Source of the DNA: Acanthosepion esculentum
Taxonomy: Eukaryota; Mollusca; Cephalopoda; Sepiida; Sepiidae
NCBI GenBank assembly: GCA_964036315.1
Contig: OZ038492.1
Location: 39,680,853-39,744,852, forward strand
Direction: 5' to 3'
Length of the DNA stretch: 64,000 bases
The notes beneath the pieces are model-generated. The model did not search any database, was not told the origin of the DNA, and saw only the letters and a list, made by a program, of their open reading frames with translations. Shown here one piece after another: positions 22,983 through 35,704 of this stretch (position 1 is the first letter of the stretch; every line of letters begins with the position of its first letter). The position numbers were made by a program, and so were the translations under genes.

Positions 22983-23403
22983 GGCAAACTCTTTGTTACC
23001 TGTAAAAGTTACAGATTATTCACATGTATATTTTATTTAAATCAAGTCGTTCTAGCTCTTTGTGCCGTAAATTATCAAATTTTCTGTATAATCTATGAAA
23101 GCGATATTATGAAGCATTTGTACTGCTCGTCGGTTCAGGTTAAAGCCAATGGTATTGAGAAGGTTAACTTTAATACGTCGTGGGTATATAAGAGATAAGG
23201 AAATGAAAGTTACTTATTGAATAATAGAATGGGAAACTAATTTTCTATTTAGTAATCCAAGAGGAGGCGTATATATAAGTTGATTTATTAAACACTTAAA
23301 TGGAAAATCCAAGGGAAATTTTTCATTGGAAATGTTGTAACATATGCTTGGAATACGAAGTCTAGCGTAGCACCAACAGGCTCTTTTTAGAACAGCGCAA
23401 ATC
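22981..23403. other. Unassigned stretch
   Basis: AT-rich. One vaguely repeat-like block (TAGCACCAACAGGC near 23,370) and no coding. Confidence 0.35.
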
Positions 23404-23727
23404 GTTTCAAACCCTTGTATTTTGCCAGCTTTTTGAATATCTTCAAAGATACATTGCAGTCTGCAGGAACTGCCATATCAATAAGGAGACACTTTATTTT
23501 GTTTGTGGTCTTTAATAACAATGTCTGGGCGGTTAGCTTTGATTGTTCTGTTAGTGTGTATTGTGTAGTCCCATAGAATTGTTACAGGTCATATCTCCGT
23601 AACCGGGTGTGGGTGGTGTCCATGCCAGTTTCTTTCAGTTTCCTTCCCGTAGAAGTTGCAAATTTTCCAGTGCAGATATTGGCCCACTCTGTCATGCCGG
23701 GTGTTATACTCATGCAACCTGATACAA
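23404..23727 (-). mobile_element. Dong-like LINE fragment (endonuclease segment)
   Basis: Minus strand carries the segment from the post-knuckle region to the endonuclease centre and its C-terminal flank. It is almost identical in layout to 24,060-24,350. The 3' UTR is missing and its 5' edge is the ATT tract at 23,728. Confidence 0.85.
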
Positions 23728-23758
23728 GATTATTATTATTATTATTATTATTATTATT
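23728..23758. repeat. (ATT)n junction
   Basis: About ten ATT units lie between two Dong-like copies in the same orientation, serving as the 3' tail of the copy to the right. Confidence 0.97.
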
Positions 23759-24545
23759 TTGTTTGATATCTGGCGTTTACACATTTCTTTCCGGGTCCCG
23801 CCCAGGGACGAAAGGTTAGAAATGGCATCATGACACTTTCCACGGAAAAAAAAATAATTACATAGATAAAACCCTTCGTAAAGTATGGGCTGTACTTGTC
23901 AGTACAATTTTTTGTATTTCTTTGAGGCATGTACATTCAGGGATCCCTTCAGTCAGCCTACTGGTATCTTTTCCAGCCAGTCCAAGGGCTCCAACTACAA
24001 CAGGGATTGTTGATGTTCCCATGTGCCACATTTTTGCGATTTCTATTTCAAGGTCCTTGTATTTTGACAGCTTTTCGAATATCTTCAAAGATACATTGCA
24101 GTCTGCAGGGACTGCCATATCAATAAGGAGGCACTTATTTTGTTTGTGGTCTTTAATAAGAATGTCTGGGCGGTTGGCTTTGATTTTTCTGTCAGTGTGT
24201 ATTGTGTAGTCCCATAGAATTTTAACAGGTCCTGTCTCCGTAACCGGGTCTGGGTGGTGTTCGTACCAGTTTCTTTCAGTTTCCTTCCCGTAGAAGTTGC
24301 AAATTTTCCAGTGCAGATATTGGCCCACTCTGTCATGCCGGGTTTTATATTCAATGGGTGCCAATATCATGTAACCTGCTACAAGATGATCAATGGTTTC
24401 TGGATATTTATCACAGAATCTGAATTTTGGGTTAACACGGTATTTTAGTATATGTGCTTGATAATTCCTAGTTAACAAGTATTGGTCCTGTACAGTAATG
24501 ATAAAACATTCAGTTTCAGCTTTCAACCCTGCACTACGTAGCCAC
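23759..24545 (-). mobile_element. Dong-like LINE, best-preserved C-terminal copy
   Basis: A minus-strand frame is open from the ATT tract through 23,858. After the low-complexity Ile run it reads HQWLRSAGLKAETECFI, then FRFCDKYPETIDHLVAGY (zinc knuckle with its last Cys changed to Tyr), then NRPDILIKDHKQNKCLLID, the PD...D endonuclease centre, then KYKDLEIEIAKMWHMGTS, TIPVVVGALG, and ends TAHTLRRVLSM. The 3' UTR includes GGTCCCTGGGCGGGACCCGG (as the complement). No RT domain is present: it is 5'-truncated at the ATT tract. Confidence 0.9.
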
Positions 24546-24552
24546 TGATGGG

Positions 24553-24564
24553 TTATTATTATTA

Positions 24565-24625
<61 letters not shown>

Positions 24626-24855
24626 CATTATTATTGTTATTATTATTATTATTATTATCATTATTATTATTATTATTATTATTATCATTATTATTATTAT
24701 TATCATTATTATTATTATCATTATTATTATTATTATTATCATTATTATTATCATTATTATTATTATTTTTATTATTATCATTATTATTATCATTATTATT
24801 ATTATTATTAATATTATTATGATTATTATTATTATCATTATTATTATTATTATTA

Positions 24856-24946
<91 letters not shown>

Positions 24947-24948
24947 CT
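24553..24948. repeat. Long (ATT)n tract, interrupted by ATC
   Basis: About 400 bases of ATT units with regularly scattered ATC. Poly-Ile, poly-Asn and poly-Tyr frames here are artefacts. It forms the 5' junction of the Dong-like copy on its left. Confidence 0.98.
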
Positions 24949-26404
<1,456 letters not shown>

Positions 26405-26424
26405 CCGGTGGTGTCAGCTACGCA

Positions 26425-26815
26425 AATGAGACTGTTAGAAGTCACGTAAGAATACATAGCCTCGGTCACCAGGTAATAGAGAAAATGTAAAAGAAAATAT
26501 TAACCATCGATTATGCTGCACGGTAGAGTAATGCATTACATGTAGGCTTGAGAGACCTGAGATCCGAGTTAGGATTCCATTTGAGTCCATTAAATTCACT
26601 CTTGGCTAAAGTTTAAATCCAACATTTCTTTCCCCTCCCAGCCATGGCTAAATAGTAGGACATACTGGATTCTATTGCCTTGGGTGGCAACCGGTCTAGG
26701 AGAAGGAAAACTATGAATTGAAACACATATTTTGGTGTGGCGAGGCACATAATGATAATTTGCATTGCCTCGATGATCCAGACTACGATCGACTACTTTT
26801 TTTTATATATAAGAA
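26425..26815 (+). repeat. Repeat E, order A-B
   Basis: Segment A (GAGACTGTTAGAAG... GCACGGTAGAGTAATG... ) is followed by segment B (GAGAAGGAAAACTATGAATT ... GATGATCCAGACTACGATCG... AAGAAGGAAGAATG). The same two segments recur at 29.2 kb in B-A order. Segment A contains a weak tRNA-like GAGATCCGAGT region. Confidence 0.65.
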
Positions 26816-26817
26816 GG

Positions 26818-27010
26818 AAGAATGTATAGCACAGAAAAATGTCGAAAATGTGAAATGTCTATTGGAAATATCAAAATAATAGAAGTAGAAAAATTTAAAT
26901 ATTTAGGAAGTGTTTTAGCAAAGGATGGTAAATGTGTCACAGAAATTCAAAAGGGCATTTGAATGGGCAAAAGATGCATTGCAAAAACAAAGATAGCTGT
27001 CTCCGATAAG
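26818..27010 (+). pseudogene. LINE G: RT thumb fragment of another non-LTR family
   Basis: Reads IIEVEKFKYLGSVLAKDGKC, then VTEIQKGI*MGKRCIAKTK. The KYLGS..DGKC..EI..GI..K block is typical of the region just after the polymerase motifs in LINE reverse transcriptases of the RTE/L2/CR1 type. An in-frame stop and loss of flanks make it a relic. Confidence 0.6.
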
Positions 27011-27354
27011 GAAACCTGCTATGACATTTATTTCTAACAGGATTACTTCAGTGTCAAGCTGGAATAAGTCCTCTTCCGCTCAGATCGGCTTAGAAATCTA
27101 TTGTCATTTGCTAATTAAGTTATCTTGCGAGAATATCGTTTTGTTCCTAATTGGAGTGAAATATAAACGTCTATGGCGATTATCTATGTTATGTGAATTG
27201 AGCAAGATTCAGAATTAATTTTCATACTCCTTATCATGATATTCTCTTCACTTCTTCAAATCAAAATGAATTCAACTAGCCAATTATTAGTTACTGAGCT
27301 TACACCAAGTGAAACCATTCCACAAACATTCATTAAACTCATTTGATTTTTTTG

Positions 27355-28530
27355 CAGCTACCAAGCTCTCCATAATAACGGGGAAGCTCGCGCTGTGGCA
27401 CTTGACATCTCCAAGGCGTTTGATAGGGTTAGGCATGCCGGCCTTCTTCGCAAGCTTCAGGGATATGGTATTACAGGCCGATTGTTGGACTTAATACAAT
27501 CATTCCTGTCAATCAGTGAATTGAAAGTTGTTCTCAATGGATTCTCCTCCAGCTCCTATCCCACGAACGCAGGTGTTCCGCAAGGATTCCTCCTAGGCCC
27601 TACCCTGTTCCTTATATTCATAAATGAACTTCCTGACCCCATTGATTCCCAAGTCGGCATCTATGCGGATGACACCACAATTTGCTCCTGCCTCAGAAAC
27701 AAATCTAGTGCCACTGACAAAATTAACGTGGCTGTTCGTCTCGAAAAGGACCTTCATTCGGTTGTGAACTGGGGCAGGAATTGGCTGCTTAACTTTAACG
27801 CCTCCAAAACAAAACTGCTCTCCATTAATCACCACAGGGATCCTTCCCTGCATCCCATTAGAATGTCTGAAGCTCAACTTCTCGAGAGCTCCTCTCTGCG
27901 GATGCTCGGTCTCACGCTGTCTGCTGACCTGAGATGGAACAATTACGTTGAGTCGATTGCTTCATCCACCGCAAGGAAAGTTGGCTCCTTGTGCCGAGCC
28001 AGGAAATTCTTCTCCCCTGAATCTATGATCCAAATTTACAAATCAACCATCCGCCCTTGCATGGAGTATAGCTGCCATATATGGTCTGGAGCCCCTTCTG
28101 TTTTGCCTCAAGTTTCTTGATAAGATCCAGAGACGATCTGGCTTCTCGTCTGCAGTCTCTCTCTCACAGACGCACCGCCGCCTCTGTATCTTTTATAAAT
28201 ACTTCCATGGTAATTGATCCGATGAATTCAAGCGTTCTACGAGGCTGGCATCCCGTTCCAACCCTTTCACTGTTGAAACTGTTAAATGTAGACGTCTCTT
28301 CTACTCCAATAGTTTCATATCTGGCACCTCACGCCTATGGAACTCCCTTCCTCATTCCTGTTTCCCTGATGACTATGATCTCCAACTATTCAAGTGTAAC
28401 GTCAATCGACATTTTCCTTTGCTTTGATCTATCCTCTATCCTTCTCCACATCCTTTCCTCTAACAGTCCTATTTGCTCTCGCTCCAAATCCTCTGTAACC
28501 CCTTGCCTGGGGTGAAAAGCTTAAAAAAAG
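27355..28530 (+). mobile_element. LINE A, best copy in the window
   Basis: 5'-truncated just before RT motif A (YQALHNNGEARAVALDISKA) and complete to the 3' UTR. A frameshift near 28,105 separates the open RT core from the C-terminal block (DKIQRRSGF, FKRSTRLASRSNPFTVE, LWNSLPHSCFPDDYDLQLF, KCNVNRHFP). It ends GGGGTGAAAAGCTTAAAAAA. Its base composition is visibly more GC-rich than that of other LINE A copies, consistent with a younger insertion. Confidence 0.9.
27395..28120 (+). CDS. Reverse transcriptase domain of LINE A (partial, open)
   Basis: RNA-templated DNA synthesis for target-primed retrotransposition. Motif A is ALDISKAFDRV (residues 2-12), motif B is NAGVPQGFLLGP (58-69) and motif C is YADD (90-93). 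Thumb follows with NWLLNFNASKTKLLSIN and LSADLRWNNY. The true ORF began upstream in the lost 5' part; the Met at 27,395 is internal to the family frame and only opens this track. It stops at QVS because of a small indel; the family sequence continues in another frame. No apurinic-type endonuclease domain is present, so it is not autonomous. Confidence 0.85.
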   Translation: MALDISKAFDRVRHAGLLRKLQGYGITGRLLDLIQSFLSISELKVVLNGFSSSSYPTNAGVPQGFLLGPTLFLIFINELPDPIDSQVGIYADDTTICSCLRNKSSATDKINVAVRLEKDLHSVVNWGRNWLLNFNASKTKLLSINHHRDPSLHPIRMSEAQLLESSSLRMLGLTLSADLRWNNYVESIASSTARKVGSLCRARKFFSPESMIQIYKSTIRPCMEYSCHIWSGAPSVLPQVS

Positions 28531-29204
28531 ACTTCCTTATTTCATAAACAGAAATTCTACGATAGCTATTTACTCCCTGCTCATGTACAAATAAGCAGCT
28601 ATTTTGAATAAAGCTGAGAAAATGACGTTGTTTCAAAGGTGTTGCCAAAACGTTTTATTGTTGACTCTCAATCATGGCCGGTACAATGGCCTCGTGGCCC
28701 CTCGCAATCTATGGTACAAGTGCCTCCCATTCTACTACATCATAATTTTCAAAAGGTAGTATTCATATAAAATATAATTTTTATTGTAACCTAATTATGT
28801 ACAGTAATGGATCGTATGACATATAGGTGAACAAATTAATTAGAAAAATTGAAAATAAATGCATTGTATCTAAATACAAATTCGAGACATGTCGTAATAA
28901 ATCATTACATCTTAAATGAATCAACAATGTTTTGTGGCAATTTTTAAGATCAACTTGTGCTTGTTGTTAAATAAAAAGTTGAACAATTTTAACACATTCA
29001 ACATTATGCATAAATAATAGTGCATTTTTATTGTTTTTCGAGACTCAGCATGAGAAAAACAAACTCACGGATTTGTGCCAAAAAAATACCCCAGAATGAC
29101 GTTAGAATCCGCGAGAAATTTTCACCCTTTAATACTAATAGTCAGTTGTGCTTAGTTTAATTTGTAAGGTATTTAAAAGTACGTAGAAAAAAGGAAATGT
29201 TGAT
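28531..29204. other. Unassigned AT-rich stretch
   Basis: No coding signal or recognised repeat. Confidence 0.4.
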
Positions 29205-29520
29205 AAGATCGCGAGTGTCCCAAGGTCTATGTATTGCTGGTCTACGAGAAGGAAAACTATGAATTCAAACCTATATTTCGCTCTGGCGAAGCACATAAGT
29301 ATAGTTCCCATTGACTCGATGATCCAGACTACGATCGACTCTTTTTTATATATATAAGAAGGAAGAATGAGACTGTTAGAAAACACGGAAGGATACATGA
29401 CCTCAGTGACCAGATAATAAAGAAAAGGGAAAATAATATATTAACGATCGATTATACGGCACGGTAGAGTAATGGATGTCATCTACGCTTGAGGGATCTG
29501 AGACCCGAGATCCGATTCCA
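29205..29520 (+). repeat. Repeat E, order B-A (circularly permuted)
   Basis: Segment B (GAGAAGGAAAACTATGAATT... AAGAAGGAAGAATG) comes first and passes directly into segment A (AGACTGTTAGAAAACACG... GCACGGTAGAGTAATGGATG). The B to A junction implies a tandem or circular ancestor. Confidence 0.65.
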
Positions 29521-30252
29521 AAAACACGTAAGAAGTCTGACTAATAAATTTGAATTAACTTAAAAGTAGCAAAAAACTATTAGTCTGCATTTAGCTAGCT
29601 ATCTAGCTAGCTAGCTAGATAGATAGATAAAATAAATTAACAGAATGTGATAGAAAGAAAAAAAAACAACCATGGCATCCAATCAGTCTTGGGCCATTCC
29701 GGTCCCAGGATGTTGGGGGTAGTACGCACCGGCACTGCTTACAACTTGTAACGTTGCAAATGCTTTATCCGAAAATGGATTAAGAAATTCCAGGAAGATA
29801 TTAGAACATGCATTCATCATCTAAGCAGGAATTCTCAATATAAATAAAAAGGAGAACATCCTATAAATATTGATAAATGAAGCAAACGACATTGACCAGT
29901 GGGTAATTTTTCGTTTTCAGCACTTGGCAATATTACCATAATGTTATGATAAATTTCGATTCAGGATAAGCGGTTAGTTTGGGGTCATGAAAATAGTTGA
30001 TTGCAACGTGACAGCAATCTTGCTGGAACGTCATATATTCCCCATCTAAAATACAGCACCTCTGCAACATTGTAAATACGTTCCGTGTTAGCTGGGAAAG
30101 GGCCTCATATGTGGTAAAAGGAAGAATATCCCTATAAATGTTTCACTTGATCTCCTACACAATTTATGTTTATAGCTAAAACACGTTAAGAAGTCTTACT
30201 AATAAATTTGAATTAAGTTAGAGGAAGCCAAAACCTTTTAGTCTGTATTTAA
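29521..30252. repeat. Two copies of a GATA-leading flank, about 656 bp apart
   Basis: Block 1 (29,522-29,600) and block 2 (30,178-30,252) share ACACGTAAGAAGTCT..ACTAATAAATTTGAATTAA and TTAGTCTG(C/T)ATTTA, and each leads into a GATA-type tract followed by GAATGTGATA..AGAAA. The sequence between is unassigned and non-coding. Confidence 0.7.
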
Positions 30253-30296
<44 letters not shown>

Positions 30297-30460
30297 CACA
30301 CAGATAAATATATAGACAGGAATGAACCGAATGTGATACACAGAAAAAAAACGAGAAACAGATAGACAGATAGATCAGAAAAAAGAAACAAAATAGACAG
30401 ATAGATATATAGATATATAGATATGAACTGAATGTGATACATAGAAATACGATCAAACAC

Positions 30461-30497
<37 letters not shown>
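30253..30497. repeat. (GATA)n tracts with GAATGTGATAC spacer repeats
   Basis: GATA runs at 30,253-30,296 and 30,459-30,497. Between them, GAACCGAATGTGATACACAG (30,322) and a near copy (30,425) repeat. Confidence 0.9.
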
Positions 30498-30498
<1 letters not shown>

Positions 30499-31020
30499 CT
30501 ACTTATATAGTAATATCTAAAGAACACATACGCACAATAATCTTTCTGTGTGTTTATGCATCTGTGCTTGTGCATTTTGTGTTTTTACAAACAATATTTT
30601 TATTTGTTAGTCGCCGGTCTGTTTCAATTTATTATAAAATTCTTTGAATAATAAGTTTTCGGATTTGGTTTACGTGACAACTTAAACACAGGCGACATTG
30701 ACAAATCAAAACTTAAACATAGAAGGCTAGTCATGATTTAGGAATTGCAAAATATTTAAATTGCTGTGACATAAAGGGAGGGTGCTGTTGCGAGGACGTT
30801 TCTGGTTATATTGAAAATACAAAGAAATGATTTTAAATGATATTATTATGCTAAAATTGGTTGGTACTAAAAAAAATGCTTGTTTTTTTCATAGAAAAAA
30901 GAATACAAAAGAAAGAAGGACAGATACAATGTGAGGGAAGGTAAAAAGAAATAAAGAGTGGAAAGTATATAAGAAAAGGAAAAGACAACAAACATGTAAA
31001 TTCAATTAACAGTAAAATAG
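30498..31020. other. Unassigned stretch
   Basis: AT-rich; nothing recognised. Confidence 0.35.
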
Positions 31021-31026
31021 ACCATG

Positions 31027-31430
31027 TAAGAAAGAAAGAAAGAAAGAAAGAAAAAGAAAAAAAGAAAGAAAAAGAAAAAAGAAAGAAAGAAAAAAGAAAG
31101 AAGAAAAAAGAAAGAAAAAGAAAGAAAGAAAAAAAGAAAGAAAAAAAAGACAGAAAGAAAGAGAGAAAAAAAAGAAAGAAAGAAAGAAAGAAAGAAAAAG
31201 AAAGAAAGACAGAAAGAAAGGAAACGAAATGTAGTCATAGAATGTGCAAACGAAGGAAAGAAAAAATGTTTCGCCGTTTAAAGAATACAAGAAAAACGTA
31301 CATGCAGAATAATTAAAAGAAAGAAGTAAAGACAGAAAGATGGCGAAAGAAAGAAAGAAAAAAGAAAGAAAATGTCTGAAGGTTTAAAAAAAGAAAGACG
31401 TTAATGCAGAATACATAAAAGATAGCTGGC
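31027..31430. repeat. (GAAA)n purine tract and satellites
   Basis: About 200 bases of GAAA/GAAAAA, then scattered shorter GAAA runs to 31,400. The all-purine strand could adopt triplex-type structures. Confidence 0.95.
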
Positions 31431-31433
31431 TAG

Positions 31434-31434
31434 C

Positions 31435-31511
<77 letters not shown>

Positions 31512-31563
31512 CAGACTGGTATTAGATAGATAAATAAACAGAGTGATATATGAACAGACCGAC

Positions 31564-31605
<42 letters not shown>

Positions 31606-31606
31606 G

Positions 31607-31661
<55 letters not shown>

Positions 31662-31878
31662 AACAGTATAATTACGATAAAACCACAATAGATAGATGGA
31701 TCCTAACAGAAAATATATGAGGAGGCTGTGACTGATAGATAGATAGATAGATAGATAGAAAGAAAAGATCAGACTGGTATTAGATAGATAAATAAACAGA
31801 GAGATATATGAACAGACCGACATTAGTTAGAGAGATAAATAGATAGATAGATAGATAGATAACGAACAGGCTAGGCTG

Positions 31879-31933
<55 letters not shown>

Positions 31934-31965
31934 AAGAAAGAAAGAAAGAAAGAAAAAAGATTGAC
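31434..31965. repeat. (GATA)n field with a duplicated spacer
   Basis: GATA runs at about 31,434-31,511, 31,565-31,661, 31,735-31,757, 31,838-31,861 and 31,880-31,933. The spacer TCAGACTGGTATTAGATAGA...GACCGAC occurs at 31,511 and again at 31,768, showing segmental duplication of spacer plus repeat. Confidence 0.95.
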
Positions 31966-32465
31966 ATATATTGAGCAAAAGAATGAAAGAAAGAAAAGGA
32001 GAAACACGAAATTAAAGATTTTGTGGAAATGAAATCGTGCAAGAAAATATATAATAAAAGAATAACGAGACTATAAAAAAAAGTTTAAAAAAGAGTAAAA
32101 AAGTAATAAAAGTTTTAAAAAACGTTATCCAGCAATCATTCAATTAAATCTCTGAAACTCGATGTTCAGGCAAGAAGAACGGTCATTCCAATGTGCTTTA
32201 TTTTACTCTTCAATTTCCATATTCATCGTTTTTTTCTTCTATTTCCGCCTATTTCTTTGCCTGGTTTTTCATATCGAGAATTTTACCATCTTTGTAGTCT
32301 GTAATCAGAACGTCATGTTGCTTAGTAATTGTTGAGCGACAGACGAAACAATCTTGAAGGCAAACTATGTATTTAAGTAAAAATATAAAAAAAATATTAA
32401 TCTTGATAGGTCAAAATGATACACTTGTCTCGGTATGTATACACGCGCAAACATACACAGGCCCG
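31966..32465. other. Unassigned stretch
   Basis: A-rich, then mixed sequence with no recognised feature. Confidence 0.35.
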
Positions 32466-32468
32466 CGC

Positions 32469-32469
<1 letters not shown>

Positions 32470-32534
<65 letters not shown>

Positions 32535-32656
32535 GCGATATACTGCTAGCTCTTGTATTTGAGTATTTGCCACGATAGACACTGATCAGTTTTTCAAGTT
32601 CAAAAGACACATTTCTTCGTTTTGAAGATTTTTTAAATCAACATGGCGATGACATA

Positions 32657-32701
<45 letters not shown>

Positions 32702-32811
32702 GAACAGAACGAGATAGTTGTATTTGAGTACTTGCTACGGTTGTCACTGATCAGTATTGAAGGCCAAATAACAGATTTCATTTTGAAGATGGGTTAAATC
32801 AATATGGCGAC

Positions 32812-32850
<39 letters not shown>
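32470..32850. repeat. (GATA)n plus duplicated ~120-bp spacer
   Basis: Three GATA runs (32,470-32,534, 32,659-32,698, 32,813-32,850) are separated by two diverged copies of one spacer (TTGTATTTGAGTA.TTGC, CACTGATCAGT, TTTTGAAGAT, AAATCAA.ATGGCGA). Confidence 0.9.
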
Positions 32851-32869
32851 TTTCTTCGTTTATTCGTTT

Positions 32870-33235
32870 ATAAAAAATAGCCTAGTGGATTAGTGCTTCG
32901 GTATGTGTATTTGGTGACATATTAATTGTGAGTTCAATTCTTTGGCCGGGTAGTGTGCACTTGGACTCAGTGGAAACAGGCAAGCAATAACCGTGCAGTA
33001 CTGAAAATAAGAACTGAACGAGATAAGCCTTGACATGGGCAGTGGAACGAAAACAGTGTAATCCCCATAGAATAAATAAAGGGTTCAGTTCGGAATTCCT
33101 TGTAGGTTACCAGATCGACATAAACCTGATGGAGGCCAGAGGTGGCAAAACTCGAAACTTTGTGATAAAGATGAGAATAATAGTGTAAATAATGATAACT
33201 CCTCATCTCTGTAATTCAAACAGTAAAATGAAAAC
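32870..33235 (+). mobile_element. SINE C, full-length monomer
   Basis: tRNA-like head (TAGTGGATTAGTGC near 32,883; GTGAGTTCAATTC near 32,929), body with GAATAAATAAAGGGTTCAGT and a degraded CTGATGGAGGCC..CGAAACTTTGTGATAAA block, then tail AATAGTGTAAATAATGATAA. Confidence 0.75.
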
Positions 33236-33654
33236 CACAATAATCGGAAAATGATTAGGGCAATATTTAGTTCCACTCTACGGAAAAATCGCTGTCGAGT
33301 TAAAACACGGGGGAGAACATGAAGAAGAATTGCGTTTACTCAATTTCTTGCTGTTAAACAGTGAAATCGGGCATGGCTGATCATGTATAGAGGGAAAGGG
33401 GCAATCATCACTCCTTGTGGAAAGAAGTGAAAATACTGAACGAGGAATAACGCTATAGAGTTAAATGTCTGAATGTGTAATGGCATATGCTACACCATGA
33501 GTACCTCCTTAGTAGACCTAACATAGAAATAAATACAAAAGTCTTCAACAGCAATCTTCAACAAGACAAGCAGCAGCAATCAAAACGTGACTGTTAGCAT
33601 TAACGGTAGAAGAAGCAGTAGTTGCAGCATTAATCAGTGGGCAGGTTAGGTTTA
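33236..33654. other. Unassigned stretch
   Basis: No repeat or coding signal recognised. Confidence 0.35.
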
Positions 33655-33920
33655 TGGTTCCAAGTTCACTAAAGGAAATTGTATTAAAACGTTGGCTCGT
33701 GCATTTGGTTTAATGATGGCTGTGAGTTCAATCCCTGGATTGTCAGTGTGTACTTTCACTCACTGGATATAACAAGAACTAGACGATATCCCTTGACACG
33801 GGCATTGGATCAAGAACAGTATACCCCGTAGAATAAATAAAGTATTCAGTTCATAATTCAGTGTTGGTTACCCATATCAATATAACCCCGAGGAAAAATG
33901 TGATAAAAACAATAATAATG
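33655..33920 (+). mobile_element. SINE C, 5' part, interrupted by LINE A
   Basis: Head (GTGAGTTCAATCCCTGG near 33,721), body GAATAAATAAAGTATTCAGT and ATGTGATAAAAAC. The tail is not here but at 34,795, on the far side of a LINE A copy. Confidence 0.7.
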
Positions 33921-33924
33921 ATAA

Positions 33925-34790
33925 CAGTCTGTCTTAATATTAAGTCTGATAGGTTCCATGAGGTCAAATTGGCAGCTGATCTCAAAAACGACCTAAAATA
34001 TATTGTTAAATGGAACAAGATGTGGCTTGTTAATTTTAAAGCCTCAAAAACGAAACTGCGCTGTCTTAATCATCAGAGAGAACGCTTTTCTACCTTCCTT
34101 CAGCATGGCTGATGTTAACCTGCAGAGGAGTGACTCATTCTCGGGCTAAGGTTTTTAGCTGACCTGAAGTCTAATTATTATACTGAAATTATTGCTAAAG
34201 ATGCGTCTTAAAAAGTTGATTCACTATCTCGTGCTAGAAAATTTGTCTCGCCAGAATCTCACATATTCATAAATTTCCCATCGTCCTTGTTTTGAATATA
34301 TCTGCCATATCTGGCCCGGTGATCCTGCTATATACTTAGAGATTCTGGATAAAATGAATTTTATTGGTCCTGATCTGGCATCTAGGTTTCAATCCATTTT
34401 CTACCACGGTAATGTAGCTTCCCTATATATTTTCTATAAATACTTTCATGGTAATTGATCTGATGAACTTTCCTCTATGGTACTTAGACTTTATGTATTT
34501 AAGCCCAGTCCTAGATTGGCGTCAAGGTTCCATCTGTTCGAAATGGCTATATGTAACCATAACTTTTATCACACCTTGTTTGTGGAACTCTCTTCCGGAT
34601 TCTTCTCTGCCAACTTTGATCTTCAAAAATTTTAATTCAATGTCATTCGTTCTCTTCTATCTTCTAACTCTTTTAATGTTCGCTCTACTTAATATTAGTT
34701 TTTTTCATATTTTCTCTAACACTCAGTAACCTCTTGTGACCTAGTGGCTTTATTGCATTGTTTGGGGTGAAATGATTAAAAAAAACAAAG
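33925..34790 (+). mobile_element. LINE A copy inserted in SINE C
   Basis: Broken frames begin after RT motif C (LAADLKNDLKYIVKWNKMWL, VNFKASKTKLRCLNHQRE), continue through the C-terminal block (LDKMNFIG..LWNSLPDSSLPTLIFKNF) and end with CAGTAACCTCTTGTGACCTA and GGGGTGAAATGATTAAAAAA. It is 5'-truncated and frameshifted. Confidence 0.85.
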
Positions 34791-34794
34791 ATTA

Positions 34795-34856
34795 GTCCAA
34801 ATGTAAATAGTGTAAATAATGATAACTCCTCATCCCTAAAATTCAGACAGAAAAAA
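34795..34856 (+). mobile_element. SINE C tail, separated from its body
   Basis: AGTCCAAATGTAAATAGTGT and ATAATGATAACTCCTCATC match the tail of complete copies (33,180 and 48,450). Its position after the LINE A poly-A identifies a nested insertion. Confidence 0.7.
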
Positions 34857-35029
34857 GAAAAGGTTTCGCAAAATAGTCATGCGTATTCTTGTATATTATA
34901 AAATAATATCTATTTATTTATTCTGGTTGTTTGAGAGATTTCGGTATCAACAAAAACGAATAGAAAATTCATGAAAATTTATATGTGTAATCGCCGGCTG
35001 TATATATTTGTTGTAATGTAAGCAAGTTT
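34857..35029. other. Unassigned short stretch
   Basis: AT-rich; nothing recognised. Confidence 0.3.
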
Positions 35030-35260
35030 CTGGGACACATAATGAGGAAGGAGGGCGTGGAGAATCTAATAATCACAGGTCGAATAGAATGAAAAGAGAC
35101 AAGGGAAAGCGGCGCGTGACATACCTGGCGACCTTGAGCAGATGGATAACAGAACGTGTTCTGTTGGAGGAAGCAGAGGGAAAGAATTTGCTGAGAGCTG
35201 CAAGGGATAGAGGGAGGTGGAGAGCCATGATCGCCTACGTCCTGATAGGGCACATAAAAA
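35030..35260 (+). pseudogene. LINE H: RT C-terminal fragment
   Basis: Reads FLGHIMRKEGVENLIITGRI, stop, then KGKRRVTYLATLSRWI and LLRAARDRGRWRAMIAYVL. The FGHIMR..L...GRI..KR..GR....L..W......LLRAA.DR..WR.MI block is the common C-terminal end of many LINE ORF2 proteins. A second copy lies at 45.7 kb. Confidence 0.7.
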
Positions 35261-35704
35261 GAAGAAAGAAGAAAGAAAGAGTCTGTTGAGACTGGAGAGA
35301 AATACCTAACCGATTGCTCTCCCAACATCTACGAGGATAATAAGGAAAGAGGGGACAGAAACGGGAGGTAAGAAAAAAATATCACTGCCTCGGAAACCAC
35401 AGCAACTTTAGGAACAAAATGCTCACAAGATCGACTTCACAAAACACCGTCTCTCCGATTTATTACTGATTTTTTACAGTAATTGCGGCACACGGACGAA
35501 AAGGGGAGTTGGGTTAAGGCTGGTCGACACTAGCTATTATAAACTAAGCTAATCATATTCACGACCCATTCTTTCATTACAATTTATCCGTTCGTTACAA
35601 AAAGTCGACTCTCTTCATTCACTCCTGTATATATTACAATACCACAAGTTCACGGAGAACCTAGAATACATCCCAGAGCATAAAAATCTCAATATTTACA
35701 ATTG
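35261..35704. other. Unassigned stretch
   Basis: No coding signal or recognised repeat. Confidence 0.35.

Noticed and set aside
23922..24209. Plus-strand 95-codon frame
   Set aside because: Antisense shadow of the Dong-like copy, which is coded on the minus strand.
31002..31290. Phe/Leu/Ser-rich membrane-like frames
   Set aside because: Complement of the GAAA purine tract.
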